From: Plantago elongata
Taxonomy: Eukaryota; Streptophyta; Magnoliopsida; Lamiales; Plantaginaceae
NCBI GenBank assembly: GCA_036897095.1
Contig: JAYMSP010000159.1
Span: forward strand, 1-64,000
Reading direction: 5' to 3'
DNA length: 64,000 nt
A program made the translations under genes and the position numbers. Below the pieces are notes generated by a model, which saw only the letters and a program-made list of their open reading frames with translations, was not told the DNA's origin and made no database searches. Positions 35,114 through 50,526 of the stretch are shown here, piece after piece. The number at the start of each line of letters is the position of its first letter. Position 1 is the first letter of the stretch.

Positions 35114-38100
35114 ATGCTTCCGCCGGAGCTCCAATCGCGGTCCTTCCGTCCACACATAGCCGCCTCAATCAGCGTCCCTTCATTCTCCTCCTCATCCTAC
35201 AATGCCGACCAAAACCCTAACCCTAGTCCCACCACCTTCTACGGCGTCGGCGGCAATTCCAGTCGCCGTAGCAGCTCCTCCATGAAGCAATCCAGATTCG
35301 CCCCTTCCTCCTTCATCCACAACGCCAGAATCGCCGTGGCGCTGATTCCCTCCGCCGTGTTCCTCCTCGACCTCGGTGGTACACCGGTCGTTGCGACGCT
35401 CGTGGTTGGCCTTATGGCTGCTTACATCCTCGATTCTCTCGGATTCAAGCCTGGCTCGTTCATCGCTCTCTGGTTATCACTCATCGCAGCTCAGATCGCT
35501 TTCTACTTCAGCTCATCACTGTACTATACATTCAATAGTTACATTGCAGTTGCTCTCCTTGCCGCGTTTACTTGTGCTTTGGCTAATTTTCTGATCGGAG
35601 TTTGGGTGTCGCTTCAGTTTAAGTGGATACAGATTGAATACCCTGCGATTGTGCTTGCGTTGGAACGCCTTCTGTTCGCGTGCACGCCGCTTATTGCTTC
35701 GGCGCTTTTCACGTGGGCGACTGTTTTGGCAGTCGGCATGACCAATGCTGCTTACTATCTAATGGTTTTCAATTGTGTTTTCTACTGGCTTTACTCTGTT
35801 CCGCGTGTATCATCGTTTAAGTCGAAGCAGGAGGTTGGATACTATGGGGGGCAAGTGCCGGAGGATAGTTATATTCTAGGGCAGCTTGAGAGCTGCATTC
35901 ATACTTTGAACCTTCTGTTCCTGCCTCTGTTGTTCCACATTGGTTCTCACTATAATGTGATGTTTTCATCTGGTGCTGCTGCTTGTGATTTGTTCCTGCT
36001 CTTCTTCGTTCCGTTTTTGTTTCAACTCTATGCCTCTACGAGAGGGGCACTGTGGTGGGTTACTAAGAATGAGAATCAGCTGCATAGTATTAGAATTGTC
36101 AATGGTGCTGTGGCGTTGGTGGTGGTTGTTCTATGCTTGGAATTCAGAGTTGTTTTCCATTCCTTTGGAAGGTATATTCATGTACCACCTCCGTTGAATT
36201 ACCTGTTTGTCACCATTACGATGCTAGGGAGTGCAGGTGCTGCAGGAGCTTTTGCTGTTGGCATGGTTTCTGACGCTTTCAGCTCCCTAATGTTTACTGC
36301 TTTGGCAGTCATTGTCAGTGCTACTGGTGCTATAGTCGTGGGATTTCCAATTCTGGTATGATTGTCATCACTGAGTTTTAGTTCAGTTATGCTTTTACCA
36401 TAAGAATTTTGCTCAGTTTGAAGCTTTTTTTTTCATAATATTGTGTGGTCTCTTTTCAACTACATACAACATTTTAAGTTGTTGATCCCTGACATTTGCT
36501 TCAACTTATTTTCTACTGTTTGACCATGAGTAAGATTGTGTAGATGCGTTGAAAGTTCTCCTTTGTCTAATGTTATATGTATTCATCTAGTTGTGTCTGA
36601 ATACTTTCATGCTACCTTGGAGACCTGTTGCAGTGAGCATTTTTCATTGTGCCAAAATGGTTTTATAAAATGTGGTCCTTTCTGCTATCATGCTGAATGT
36701 ATAAAACTTGACATTTTAATTGGAAACATTAAGAGAACTTTTGATTCCTCTTTAGTTTGACAAAACGATTAATGAACATTCTCACGGCACTGAAACTCCC
36801 CATTCTTCACCTTGCAGTTCCTTCCTCTCCCTTGTGTGGCTGGATTTTATTTGGCTCGCTTCTTGACTAAGAAGAGTTTGTCGTCGTACTCTGTCTTTGT
36901 TGTGCTAGGAAGTCTTATGGTAATGTGGTTTGTGATGCACAACTATTGGGATCTTAATATTTGGATAGCGGGCATGTCATTGAAATCCTTCTGCAAGCTT
37001 ATAGTTGGAAGTGCTGTTCTTGCAATGGCTGTTCCTGGTTTGGCTGTTCTTCCACCAAAACTTCATTTCCTTACAGAGGCTGGGTTGATTGGCCATGCTC
37101 TGCTGCTGTGCTACATTGAGAATAACTTTTTTAACTATTCAAATGTGTACTACTATGGGATGGATGAAGATGTAATGTACCCTAGCTATATGGTTGTCAT
37201 GACTACTTTTGCTGGTTTGGCCATTGTGAGGAGACTTTCTCTGGATCAAAGAATTGGAGGAAAGGCAATTTGGGTTTTGATATGCCTTTATTCCTCAAAG
37301 CTATCTATGCTCCTTATGGCATCAAAGACTGTTTTGTGGGTGTCGGCCGTTCTTTTACTGGCAGTCTCACCTCCACTGCTGCTCTATAAGTAAGAAAAAT
37401 TCTATATTCTTCATCATGTCTATGACATTTATTTCCTAAACTTAACTTCTCTCCTTGATGTAGGGATAAATCTAAAACTGCATCAAAGATGAAACCTTGG
37501 CAAGGATATGCCCATGCTGGCGTTGTTACTTTATCTGTCTGGTTTTGCCGCGAAACAATCTTCGAAGCTCTTCAATGGTGGAATGGAAGGCCTCCGTCCG
37601 ACGGTTTGCTTTTAGGCTCTTGCATCCTTTTGTCTGGATTGGCTTGTGTGCCGATTGTAGCCCTGCACTTTTCTCATGTCATGGTAAACCCTTTTTTCTT
37701 TATTTTTATTTTTTTAATTTGTGTTTATATATTTACATATACTGAAACCTTTATTAATTCGTTAGTACTATACATCAGTTATGTTTTTACCCTGCGAGTT
37801 GCCAATGTTCTGGTGTTTCCTCAATAATTATATCAGTTTTTTAGAGTTTTTCCAGTGTCAGGTTTCTAGTTTTTTTTCTATTGACAGGGCCAGGGGGCAA
37901 GGATAAACATGACATAGAGGGCCAGGGGCAAGGATAAACATGACATAGCTTTTTTTCTCTTCATCGCTTCAGTTTCCATGTTCCCCAATCCTTCCTAAAT
38001 GTGATCTTTAGTCATACTTACTGATTTGAAGCATCATATTCATGAGTTATACTCTTGTTGTTGGCATTGATATTTCACTGTACATGCCATTACTAATTTT

Positions 38101-39476
38101 GATTATCCCCTTTCTTCTTGCAGTCGGCTAAGAGATCCTTGGTAATGGTTGTTGCAGCTGGTCTGTTGTTCATAATATTGCAGCCCCCAAGCCCTGTAGC
38201 TTGGACTTACCACTCTGACTTTATAAAGTCAGCTCGTCAATCTGCAGATGACATTTCCATATATGGCTTCATGGCATCGAAACCAACTTGGCCATCATGG
38301 TTGCTTATTGGAGCAATCCTGCTCACCCTTGCTGCTGTCACCTCAGTTATTCCTATTAAATATGTTGTTGAGTTGAGGACGTCTTACTCCATTGCATTGG
38401 GAATTGCCCTTGGAATTTACATATCTGCCGAGTACTTCCTCCAGGCAGCTATTTTGCATGCTCTTATCATAGTCACCATGGTCTGCACTTGTGTTTTTGT
38501 GGTCTTCACACACATACCTTCTGCCTCGAGCACAAAGCTTCTTCCATGGGTTTTTGCGCTGATTGTGGCCCTGTTCCCGGTAACATACTTACTAGAGGGA
38601 CAAGTGAGAATTAATGAGAGCATCCTTGGAGAAAATGGAATTGATGATATTGGAGAGGAGGACAGCAGAGTTGCAACATTACTAGCTGTTGAGGGTGCTA
38701 GGACGTCTCTTCTAGGTTTATATGCAGCAATATTTATGCTTATAGCACTTGAGATCAAGTTTGAGCTGGCATCACTTATGCGGGAAAAGTTTGCAGAAAG
38801 GGGTGGACTACGACACAGCCAGTCTAGTCAAAGCAGTTTAGCTTCTGTTCCTCCAAGATTGAGATTTATGCAACAGCGCAGGGCCTCTACAGTGCCAAGC
38901 TTTACAATTAAGAAAATGGCTGCAGAGGGAGCTTGGATGCCAGCAGTTGGCAATGTTGCCACAGTCATGTGTTTCGCGATATGCCTTATCTTGAATGTGC
39001 ATCTAGCTGGTGGCTCAAACCGTGCTATATTTTTCTTGGCACCTATCCTGTTACTGCTTAACCAGGACTCAGATTTCTTTGCTGGTTTTGGGGATAAGCA
39101 GAGGTACTTCCCTGTAACTCTAGCTATCTCTGCCTACTTGTTCTTGACTGCCTTTTACAGCATCTGGGAGGATGTGTGGCATGGAAATGCTGGCTGGGGC
39201 ATTGATATTGGGGGACCGGATTGGATATATGCAGTCAAGAATCTGGCCCTCCTTGTTCTCACGTTGCCAAGCCACATCCTTTTCAACCGCTTTGTTTGGA
39301 GCTACTCAAAACAGGCAGACTACACACCATTGCTTTCTATGCCACTTAATCTTCCTTCGATCATAATAACAGATGTGCTCAAGATTAAGATTTTGGGGCT
39401 TCTTGGCATCATATATTCCCTAGCACAGTATCTAATATCCAGACAACAACATCTGTCAGGATTGAAGTTTATTTAG
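35114..39476 (+). CDS. NEF1: NO EXINE FORMATION 1 (NEF1) membrane protein
   Basis: Four exons, 35114-36355, 36818-37389, 37464-37683 and 38124-39476, give 1128 residues, close to Arabidopsis NEF1 (about 1123). NEF1 is needed for primexine and pollen exine formation and has been described as a plastid membrane protein. Residues 1-75 are Ser/Pro-rich with few acidic residues. The rest is polytopic, with many hydrophobic segments (IAVALIPSAVFLLDLGG, ALLAAFTCALANFLIGVW, FNCVFYWLYSVPR, ITMLGSAGAAGAFAVGMV, VVMTTFAGLAIVRR, NRAIFFLAPILLLLNQDSDF). A soluble loop rich in Ser/Gln and Arg lies near residues 905-945 (RHSQSSQSSLASVPPRLRF, QQRRASTV). The first ATG is used; MKQSRF at residue 57 is the alternative start. 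No catalytic motif is recognisable. Confidence 0.92.
37887..37948 (+). repeat. 32-bp tandem duplication in NEF1 intron 3
   Basis: GGGCCAGGGG(G)CAAGGATAAA followed by CATGACATAG occurs twice in a row with a 32-bp step. The copies differ by about one inserted base, so the event looks recent. Confidence 0.85.
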
Positions 39477-40425
39477 ACTGCAGCTATACATACTCTGTAA
39501 CATGTGCGTGAAATTTCAAAGTTAGATCTGCAGGTCTGAGACTAAGTTTCCATGATGTTGCCATAGCCCAGTTAAGTGCTGCAGCAAGCTGGTCTACTCT
39601 AGCAGTTATGCAGTGGTAAAGAGATGGTTCTGCTTGTATTTCTTGTCAGATAACTTAAATATTGTGTTGATCACATTGAACAAGACTGATCAACATGTGT
39701 TCAGATGGAAGTAAAGGGGATGACATTCATTTGTGCCATGGAGATGATAGAAGAATTTTCTTAAATGCAGATAATTTTGTAGTGTTGTAGTTCCCCTCTT
39801 CTATTTTACTTGTCGTTTACCTTGGCTTGGCGTCATGTTGTACAACTCGTGAACTAGACAGTTTTTTTTCTGTGGCATGAATGGGAAAAGCAGAATAAAC
39901 AGAGAAGTAAAGATTGATCAACTGTTCTGTTGCATCCTTGCATGTTATAGCTGAAGTTGAATCGTACCCAGAACTTCAGCTACATGACTTCAGTCGATAA
40001 ACATGGCTTTCAGCTGTTGTTAAAACCACTTTTCCGGATCCTTTTACGATCAAATATTTGCTGAAATTGTCAACAAAGATTTCATTAGGTGCTCTTCACT
40101 TCGACTGGGATGAAAACAGACCTATTATATAGGAGGTTTGTTGTAATTACATGCAACTTATAAAATGACTAGATCTATTTAACAAATTACGTAAAAACAA
40201 GTGCAAATCTAAATTAAAGCAGAGTTTACAAGTATGCACTAGTAGTGTAAAATTCAATGCACTAATATACCGTGTCGAAATGATCAAAAAGTAAAAAGGG
40301 AGCGTAGCATGACGATATCGAAAGAATTTGACACTTTTCAATGAGTTGCAATAGTATATAAACATTTACTTTTTAGTTACGACATTTATTAAAACATGAT
40401 TCTTTAAGTTGTAACATAGTATTAA

Positions 40426-40510
40426 GACTATGTTCTCTTCAATTGAACTATACTGAACTATATTTAATTGAGCTGAATTGAAAAAATATTAAGTTGAAGA
40501 GAACATAACC
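40426..40510. mobile_element. 85-bp palindromic MITE, TAA target duplication
   Basis: GACTATGTTCTCTTCAATTG at the left is matched by TAAGTTGAAGAGAACATAACC at the right as an inverted repeat covering most of the element. TAA stands directly on each side (40423-40425 and 40511-40513). The size and 3-bp target fit a very short PIF/Harbinger-type MITE. Confidence 0.7.
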
Positions 40511-40652
40511 TAACTCAAATCGAGTTTATTTTCAAATATTAAATCGCATTTATTTTTTAAATATTTGATGTCAAATGTCGTTGAAACGAGTTTTCCAAAT
40601 TTGGCTTCCAATTTCCTTCAATCTCCTACAATAACAACAGAACCAGAAGCAC

Positions 40653-40761
40653 TGGCCCATCAAATTGAAGTCCAAATTCTCACTTGGACCCATTTCAATA
40701 CAGCCCATGAGAACAAAATCACACAACAGCCCATTCACGAAGCTTTTTATTGAAAACCCTA
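40653..40761 (+). promoter_or_regulatory. Site II-type elements and telo-box of RPS24
   Basis: TGGCCCAT (40653-40660), two further AGCCCAT motifs (near 40702 and 40728) and AAACCCTA (40754-40761) lie 90-200 nt upstream of the eS24 ATG. The pairing of telo-box with TGGGCY/site II elements is well known in promoters of plant ribosomal protein genes, where it supports expression in dividing cells. Confidence 0.7.
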
Positions 40762-40812
40762 GCACAACCACTCCTCCTCTACCGCCAAACCGTGAGTCTC
40801 ACACGCAGCTAA

Positions 40813-42875
<2,063 letters not shown>

Positions 42876-43733
42876 AGCTGAGGTCGATTTTATTGTTGAA
42901 GCACAGTTTTCTTGTGGAAATGGGACAATTTTGTTTCTGTTACAAATATCGACTCTTGAGTTATTGGTTTAACCACATTCGTAGTGTTTGAACAATTGTG
43001 TTCCCTAGTGTCAGTAATCTAGAATGTTTTGTTACATGGATTTGTTGGCTGTGAAGTTTTAATTGCAGTGCTCTTGCTGTGGACATAAGACATGATTATG
43101 TTTATCTCATTGCTTCAATAGTTATGTTCAAACCTGATAACATTAGGAATGCTCTTATCATACCTGATTATCATATCGATTTCATTCCTGTTACTCTGGC
43201 CTCTTGCAATGGGTTCTTCCATCCCAACAACATGAAATTGAATTCTTGTCCTTGAATTACACATGAGATTCTGTTTTAGTTCATGTGAGGTTAATCGAAT
43301 GATGCTGAATGCCTGTTTCTATACTCCATTCTGCAACTCTGAATAGTAGTCTTTACCTGATAGTTTATGCCTCCTTCCTATTTTGCCATGAAAACTAAAA
43401 CTGTTGATCTCTTACACACGAGGGCTTTGTATCAAACTTTGTTCTTAAACGAAGTGGGTTTGTCTGGAAATCCAAGTTCCCTGAGATAGTTAATTTATTT
43501 CAGTTTTAGATCATTAAAGATGCCTTGCATATTGTGAAAGATTGTTATGATGCGACAATGTGTTAGGCTATGATAATGAGTACACGAATGGGCTGGTAGG
43601 GCGATTAACTTATTTTACCCCTTAGATTCTTTCATTATACTTTTATGCGGATCATATATATTGACATATGGTAACACAATAACACGTTCTCGGCTAAAAT
43701 CTTAATACTAATAAAGTTGTTAAATTCTTGTAA
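42876..43733. other. RPS24 3' UTR and spacer
   Basis: T-rich 3' UTR in the first 200 bases. After that there is no coding signal. The last nine bases are the target duplication of the following element. Confidence 0.5.
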
Positions 43734-44970
43734 GGGCGAATTACATCTAGGCCCCTTATTAGATGCGAATGTTACGGATGATCAACAATTACATGTAAGT
43801 CCTAGTCGATGAAATCAATTACATCCAGGTCCATGAATTTGACTTTTAGCGAACTTAATCCCGAAAAAGTCATTTTTGTCCCTGTTTGAATTTCAGCTTT
43901 TGCATTTGGCCAAACAGCCTTAAGTTATTCCGCCCTCAACAGCTCCCTCCATCGCCGTCCACCACCTCTCTGTTCTTCACCACCACCACTACCGATCCCG
44001 CCATCACTGCCGACCTTGTTTCCACTATCTCTTCACCACCACACGACTTCGATTGTCACCATCGCTCCAATCGACGCCACCTTCCACCTTAGCCATCTGC
44101 TCCGTCCACCACCACTGTCACCTCTCTTCAATTCGCAACCTTGCTATCGTCACCACCACTCCAATCGATGTCGCCTTCCACCTTAGCCATCTGCTCCGTC
44201 CACCACCACTGTCACCTCTCTTCAATTCGCGGCCTTGCTATCGTCACTACCGCTCTAATCGACGCCGCCTTCCACCTTAGCCATCTGCTCCGTCCACCAC
44301 CACTGTCACCTCTCTTCAATTCGCGACCTTGCTCTCTCCATTTTCTCTTATTGTAAGGCTCTCGAAGAAACTTGAATATGAGGAATCAAGCTTTACATGG
44401 TCGTCTAGATTTTTGAATTTTGAAAAGGTCGCTTGAATCGATCGGAATGGTGGTGATGGCAATCGAGGAGGCTGGTGGTGATGGCGATCACGGAGGATTC
44501 GTGGTAGTGATTGACTCGTAGAGGAGTGTGGAGGATGCTAGTGGTCGGGAATGGTGGTGGCAAACCTGTATTGGGCGACAAAGGTGGTGTTGACTGCGGT
44601 GGAGGAGAGGACTGGTGATGGTGACGTGAGACATAGGTGAATATGTGGTGGGGCAACGAGCACAAAAGGTGGATTTGTGGTGTGATAGGGCAGCGATGAT
44701 GTCGATTGGAGATGGCCGACGGAGTCGTGGCCTGCAGTGGTGGTGGAAGGCGGTAATGATGGTGGTGATGAAAAAAGTGAGATGAAGAAGACAATGCATA
44801 AGGAGTGAATAGTCAATTGGCTAAGGCCATGTTTGAATTGCCCCCCTATCGAATAGTGAATTAAGTTGGTCAACGCAAAAACGAATTTATGGATCTGGGT
44901 GTAATTGTTGATCTGAGTGGTAGTCATATATAACATAGGCATCTAATAAAGGGGTATATGTAATTTTCCC
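43734..44970. mobile_element. Mutator-type non-autonomous element (long TIR)
   Basis: A perfect 9-bp direct repeat TTCTTGTAA flanks the element (43725-43733 and 44971-44979), the hallmark target duplication of the Mutator superfamily. The ends are GGGCGAATTACAT and ATGTAATTTTCCC, and the terminal inverted repeats can be followed for roughly 150-190 bp: CCCCTTATTAGATG on the left against CATCTAATAAAGGGG on the right, then GATCAACAATTACA against TGTAATTGTTGATC. The interior has no transposase. It is made of low-complexity CCACC-rich sequence on the left, which reads as GGTGG on the right, and a 94-bp tandem repeat. The intact target duplication suggests fairly recent insertion. Confidence 0.85.
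44050..44336 (+). repeat. 94-bp tandem repeat, three copies, inside the Mutator-type element
   Basis: AGCCATCTGCTCCGTCCACC recurs at 44091, 44185 and 44279, an exact 94-bp step, and the surrounding sequence (CACTGTCACCTCTCTTCAAT, TCGCNNCCTTGCT, CAATCGAYGYCRCCTTCCAC) repeats with it. Copies differ at only a few positions. Since 94 is not a multiple of 3, the same peptide shifts frame at each copy, so the overlapping open frames here are a by-product. Confidence 0.9.
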
Positions 44971-47900
44971 TTCTTGTAATCCCAATACTAAAAGTTTTTA
45001 AATTCTTGGTTTTATCGGCTTCGTCAATAACACTAGACTGTTTTGAATTGAATTTCCTCTACCAAAGGGGGCTCCGGGTCTCTTTATGCGGAGCAAACTT
45101 ACAACAATTCGAGGACATATACAACTGATAATGGTAATGAGTCACGGCCATTTTAAAATATGGTGCCAACTAGTACATAACATTATTACAACATGATCTA
45201 CTATTGCATTGTGTTATTGGAGGGGTTATCCACTAGGTATATGCCAATATGGCGTAATGCTACTACCATAGAGGGCTAATGACTTAGACAATTAGGCTCC
45301 TCCTCTACCCTCACGTGCACTCAATATTTACTTATGGTCTAAAGTACCTTTCTTTAGGCCTTAATATTACTAGTCAAATGTGCTATTAGCTCTTCCTTTT
45401 CCTTTTTATGATTTCTATGCATTGTTATCAACAATGTCAAGATTTATCGCATTCCAGGCATTTGAAGAAAAGCAACCCAAAGCCACATTCTTGTATAGCT
45501 AGGATATGAGCAAAATACTCCGCCGTCCACCTCAAATGACAAATGATTTGAAATGTAGTATGTTATTTTGAAATTAAATTAGTTATAAATTACCTCCAGT
45601 TTAAATCAGAATTAGAAAATTATAAGCAAGTTGCATGGAAAAATGTACTTTCACATAGCGATCTTATAAAATATATTCTTTATATAATTTAAAAGTAATT
45701 TATTTCTGATTAAAACCGATCTGAAAATTTGAAAGTAAAATGTATATGCTGTGGTTTTTCTTTTCTTTTTTCTAATTTCAAAAAATACTCATTATAATGA
45801 GACATTATTTTAGATACTAATTTGATCGGCATAAGTTTCTGTTATTTTCAACTGAAAATAACTTCAATTCAATTATACTTAATTATATATATTACAGTTC
45901 AGTTCAATTCATTTTCATTTAGTAAATTTGTAAAATAATGCATAATATATTGCATTTGTTTCATGAAGAAGTGTTGAATTGTATGGGTCCGTTATGAGTG
46001 TATAGATGCTATTTAACTAGCTAGGTGCATATTCCTAGTTAATGGGTGCGACTTTTGCTGTGTAATTTGGTAGCACATGCCCGTACTTGGAAAATGTGAC
46101 CCTTTTATGAACCAGTCAACTAAACTTAGATATGCCTTTACCACCTTCAGACTAGCATAGTAGTGGTTTACTTCAAAGTCGAATTACTTTCTACTACCCT
46201 TCAAAATTATCTAATTACATTCAGAGCCCCACAATTCAACAATAACATATTAATCCAATTTTTACTTTTTAAAATTTCCTTCCAAACATAATCTTAATAT
46301 CCTATTTTGAATAAATATAACTCAAATTTTAATTAATTCAACTTAAACTCTTTATCTCAACTCCATCTTTTTAATATTTTATTACAAATATTATTTTTGA
46401 TTTGTACGATCATTAACTTTTCAGTAGAGTAAATGAAACTTATGAGTAACATAAATTTAACAAAATTATATTATCAGTAAAATAATATAATATTTAATAA
46501 TTTCTTAATATTGTACTATTAAAAAATATTTATTTTGTGGTTATTAATTTTACAACTAAAATAATAATATAATTCATTATTAAATACCATTTAGTATTTT
46601 ATAACTTCGTTTTTTATTCAAGTATATGAAGAGTTGTTAAGAGTTTCAAAGAGTGCATTTCATTTCATTTTTCCTTACTTTTTTTTACAAAATTATAAAA
46701 AAAATAGTTTTAAAAATAATAAACTGTCATTTCATTTTTTTTAATCAATGATTCTATATCTATGATGTTATTTTAGTAATAGTAAAAGTTGAATTGATCA
46801 CTTAGTAAGTTGAAAATTCACATATGCGACTTATGTATCTCAATTTGAAAAATAAAATATACTTTCGTGGTAAATATTGAATTATTATTATAAGTTAGAG
46901 TAAAATTTTTATTTAGTATATAAGAATGTGTTTGGCCATTTCAGAATGTAATTACTAATTCGTAATTGTTTAAGAATTGTAGGGGTTAATGTGTTATTGC
47001 TCAAATACCACGGATTTTTTTGATACACGTGTACTTTATAGGGGGAGCAGATGCAATTTTCCCTTACTTCAAACTTAAATCGATCGCACACTATACAAAT
47101 GGAATTATACATATTCGAACCAGCTAAAAACGTATTTTTTTCCAAACTCAACTTGAGCTATTTATTTAGAATAACTTGTAATCACTCAATCTGTACACAT
47201 AAGGTAATCAAACACTCCGGTAGTTCCAAACACTCCGGTATAAAATGTTACTTAAGGGTGGCAGAAAAACTATTTCTAAACTATTATTAGTTTGTCTAAT
47301 GGGAATATAATTTCCTGTTTGATCACATGAGTTTGAACAAGAGACTGAATAAAGAGGGACATGATGGACATATTTTCCCCAAATTTGGGATGTATTCATG
47401 TTACAATGCATTTCTTAAATAACATTCAAACCTATCCTTTTCAAGCATTTTGTGGCCGAAGATTTTTTCACTTTTATGACTGAATCACCACAGTATTTTT
47501 ATATAATAGCAACAACAATAATCATTACTATTATGCAAGAAACTTGATTGCATTTGACTCATGTTCCAACAAGGGATCAATGCCTTGAGCTTCAAACCAA
47601 TATTGACACCTACCTCAAAAGAATTGTTTACTGTTCCACTTGTAGTTCCCAGCTTAATCCTCCCGAACCCGTAAACGAAAAATTAATAAAAGGAATTTAA
47701 GAACGAATTGATATAGCATTTGAATAGACTTTTTCAATTGAAATTAATTTTTTTGTGTATGAAATATTCAATTTAAGTGGGAAGATGGTCGCTCCAGCGG
47801 TATAACAATTTTTTGAGTTAAAATGTTTGAAGTTAAACATGATAACAAATAAATTAACTTAGTTTAGATTCGTTTAGTGCTACACTTCCTACTTAAAACC

Positions 47901-50470
47901 AACAAAGACTTTATAAACAAAATTACTATTTGAGATACTGAAATTCAATTCAAATTACATATTCATATGTAAAAGTTACAATTTAAATTAATTTTTTAAA
48001 TTTAAATTGTATTTGAAACCGTTTCTTATATCAATAAATCAAAGAATATACATTATCCCACCGGACTGTAATTTTAAATCAAGTAAGGTCTAATGCCTCG
48101 TTTACATGTGGACCAGCCCGACCACTTTGCACCTGTGCAGTCACTTGGACTGTTATCTACTGAGTGTTATGCTCGTTGAATACTTTCTGTCACTCTAGTA
48201 AGGACTCAAACATTTTAATGTATAATTCTAATATTGTTCATGGATAAATATGCTTAACTTTAAATTTATTATGTATAGATTCTCGAAAGCAAATGAACGA
48301 CTTGTTGCTATGGATATGTCTCAATGTTATTATTCTCTCAAGCCGGGTTAAATTTTATAAAATTATAAATCTTGTTTATTTATAATATAGTGTGGGTGTT
48401 GAGGTCGGACTAAGTTTGAGCTGATAGCTAAGAACTTCCTTGGTCAATATTGAATTACGTCATAATCTTTTACTACGATTAAACTAGGGACCCAATTAGC
48501 GTCAGGGCACATTTCTAATTCTACCAACAAATGCGTTAATAACATGATTGCCATGATCTTAGTAATTCTAATAGATGTAATTAGTAGTAAGTGTGAACGC
48601 TAAACACATGTTTAGAGAATCACGTTAAGTAGTGTTTAGCTAGTGAGTGGTTCGATCGGCTAAATGTTAGGTGCAGTACCGTCAAGGGATTGTTTCCTTT
48701 TAACCTAAAAGACAATCCAACCATGTCCCCTCTCACATGGAACCCAATTAATCTTAATTTCTCATAATTTCTACTAACGCAAAAACTTTGAAAGTTTAAG
48801 GGCTGATTGGAAGCAATTTGAATTGAAAAATGTCCATTCAAATAGTCGTTTTGTTTGTAAATGATAAATCTCATCTATGTAAATTATATATTGTTATATA
48901 GTAATTATACAACTCAATCTTTTTGTGTAAAACTCTCAAAATTTTTTAAACATTTACGGGGTTTCTCTTTTCTTTATTATTATTAAAAACTATAATAGCA
49001 ATTAACTAAAGTGTGTAGTTTATTTATTATTGATTTGGATACCAATTAAACTAACTGTTGCTTCCTTGACGGGCAAAAATCCAATCGAATGATATCAACA
49101 GAAAAACCATAGAAAATCTAAAGACTAATCCCAATACATTAGTCCAAATACCATGTATTTGGATTTGGGCAAAAAAGTTTAAGTGCTGGAGAACATGCCA
49201 CTTGAAATGATTAACTTGTAATTTTACCTTAAATTGGATGCACATGGCATGCGATTATCATATTACTAACTACGATCCAATTAGTATTCTTACATAATTA
49301 ATTGTTTTTTCCTACTTGTATTAACATAATGACCTTCACTTTCCACGCAAACCCATTATTAATAATCTTCATTTGATGATGAAACTAAACAATACATGTT
49401 GAGTAAATTCTCGTACGTAGTTTTCTTGTCGGCGATAAGGATATTTCCTCCCCCAAAATTGTCATATATTTGCTTGTGAAATGATGTACAAGGAAACAAT
49501 ATTTTAGCGCGGTGAGATATTTTAAAACGCCTCCTCACATATAGATTAACTTCTCAGACAATTAGAGTTCCGCAGTCAATTACGCTCAACAACATCAATT
49601 TATACCAACTCTGATACTATATTGCATAATAGTCTATCTAATAGTATCAAGTACACCATCTATTCTTAACGTAGATTCTAGATGGAGAGAAAAATGACCA
49701 CATAAGATGTCAAGGTAAACAATTGACAACTAAAGAGTAGGGTCAAATTCACCACGAAAATAATCTACTCTAAGGTATAACCAGAGAAGGATGATTACTC
49801 ATCTGTGTGGTCTCCATACAAATCTCTATTTCAAGGGGTTCTAGATCAAGATTGCAATGAGAATCTAATATTTACCACGAGGAGCAAAAGTAAGGCTCAT
49901 CAATACCTCATAGTACATCCTTTATAATCAACACCATCATATAAATCTTCACGACCAAAACAAATGTCTTCCATTTCCTTCATCAAGCACTTCCCATGTA
50001 TTCAAAGTTCAAACAGAGAGAATTACAGCCCAATCTACAGGTGTTGATGGGCAAGGTAAAGTGTCCGGTTAAACCCTGTCTGTAAATCAAACTCTTCACA
50101 AGTTGACACATTGAAAGCAACCTCTCGCCAAGGTAGCTTTACCCACAAACTTGCCTCTTTATGATCATCATGTGTTATGGAGAAAAGCTGAAATGATTAT
50201 GAATTAAAATATAAAAGCAAATATGTTGATTAGCAGAGAAAGGCCTCATAGAACAATGATTAAGGTAATGACCCAAATGATTTGAAGTACTCAGATAGAA
50301 TTGAGCAATGATGATCTGCAGCCTTGACGTGCAAAAAGTGTATACCAGAGGAAATGTATTGCTAAAGATTCGACCTGGAGGCACAAGCTAGCCTGATGAT
50401 TAGTTCAGATACTAAGACTAATTATTCACATGCCAAAGATGACGACTTGGCGCGACCCTGGCACCTGGAT

Positions 50471-50526
50471 GCTAGGTCCACAATGAACACTGAAGGGTGC
50501 TAGGTTCGCAATGAACACTGAAGGGT
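50471..50526 (+). repeat. 28-bp tandem duplication
   Basis: GCTAGGTYCRCAATGAACAC followed by TGAAGGGT occurs twice in a row with a 28-bp step (starts 50471 and 50499). Only two bases differ between copies. Confidence 0.85.

Noticed and set aside
43886-44356. Overlapping open frames rich in His, Pro and Ser in three frames
   Set aside because: They come from a 94-bp tandem repeat inside a transposable element; the same peptide appears in each frame, and no family is recognised.
44405-44942. Minus-strand His/Ser/Pro-rich open frames
   Set aside because: These are low-complexity GGTGG sequence read in reverse within the same element, with no start context or homology.
46980-47064. Sequence ending GCAATTTTCCC resembling one end of the Mutator-type element
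   Set aside because: Only a short terminal match was seen and no partner end could be found, so it is not listed as an element.
46925-47218. Possible MITE with GTGTTTGG-type ends
   Set aside because: Only a few end bases match in inverted sense and no target duplication is evident.
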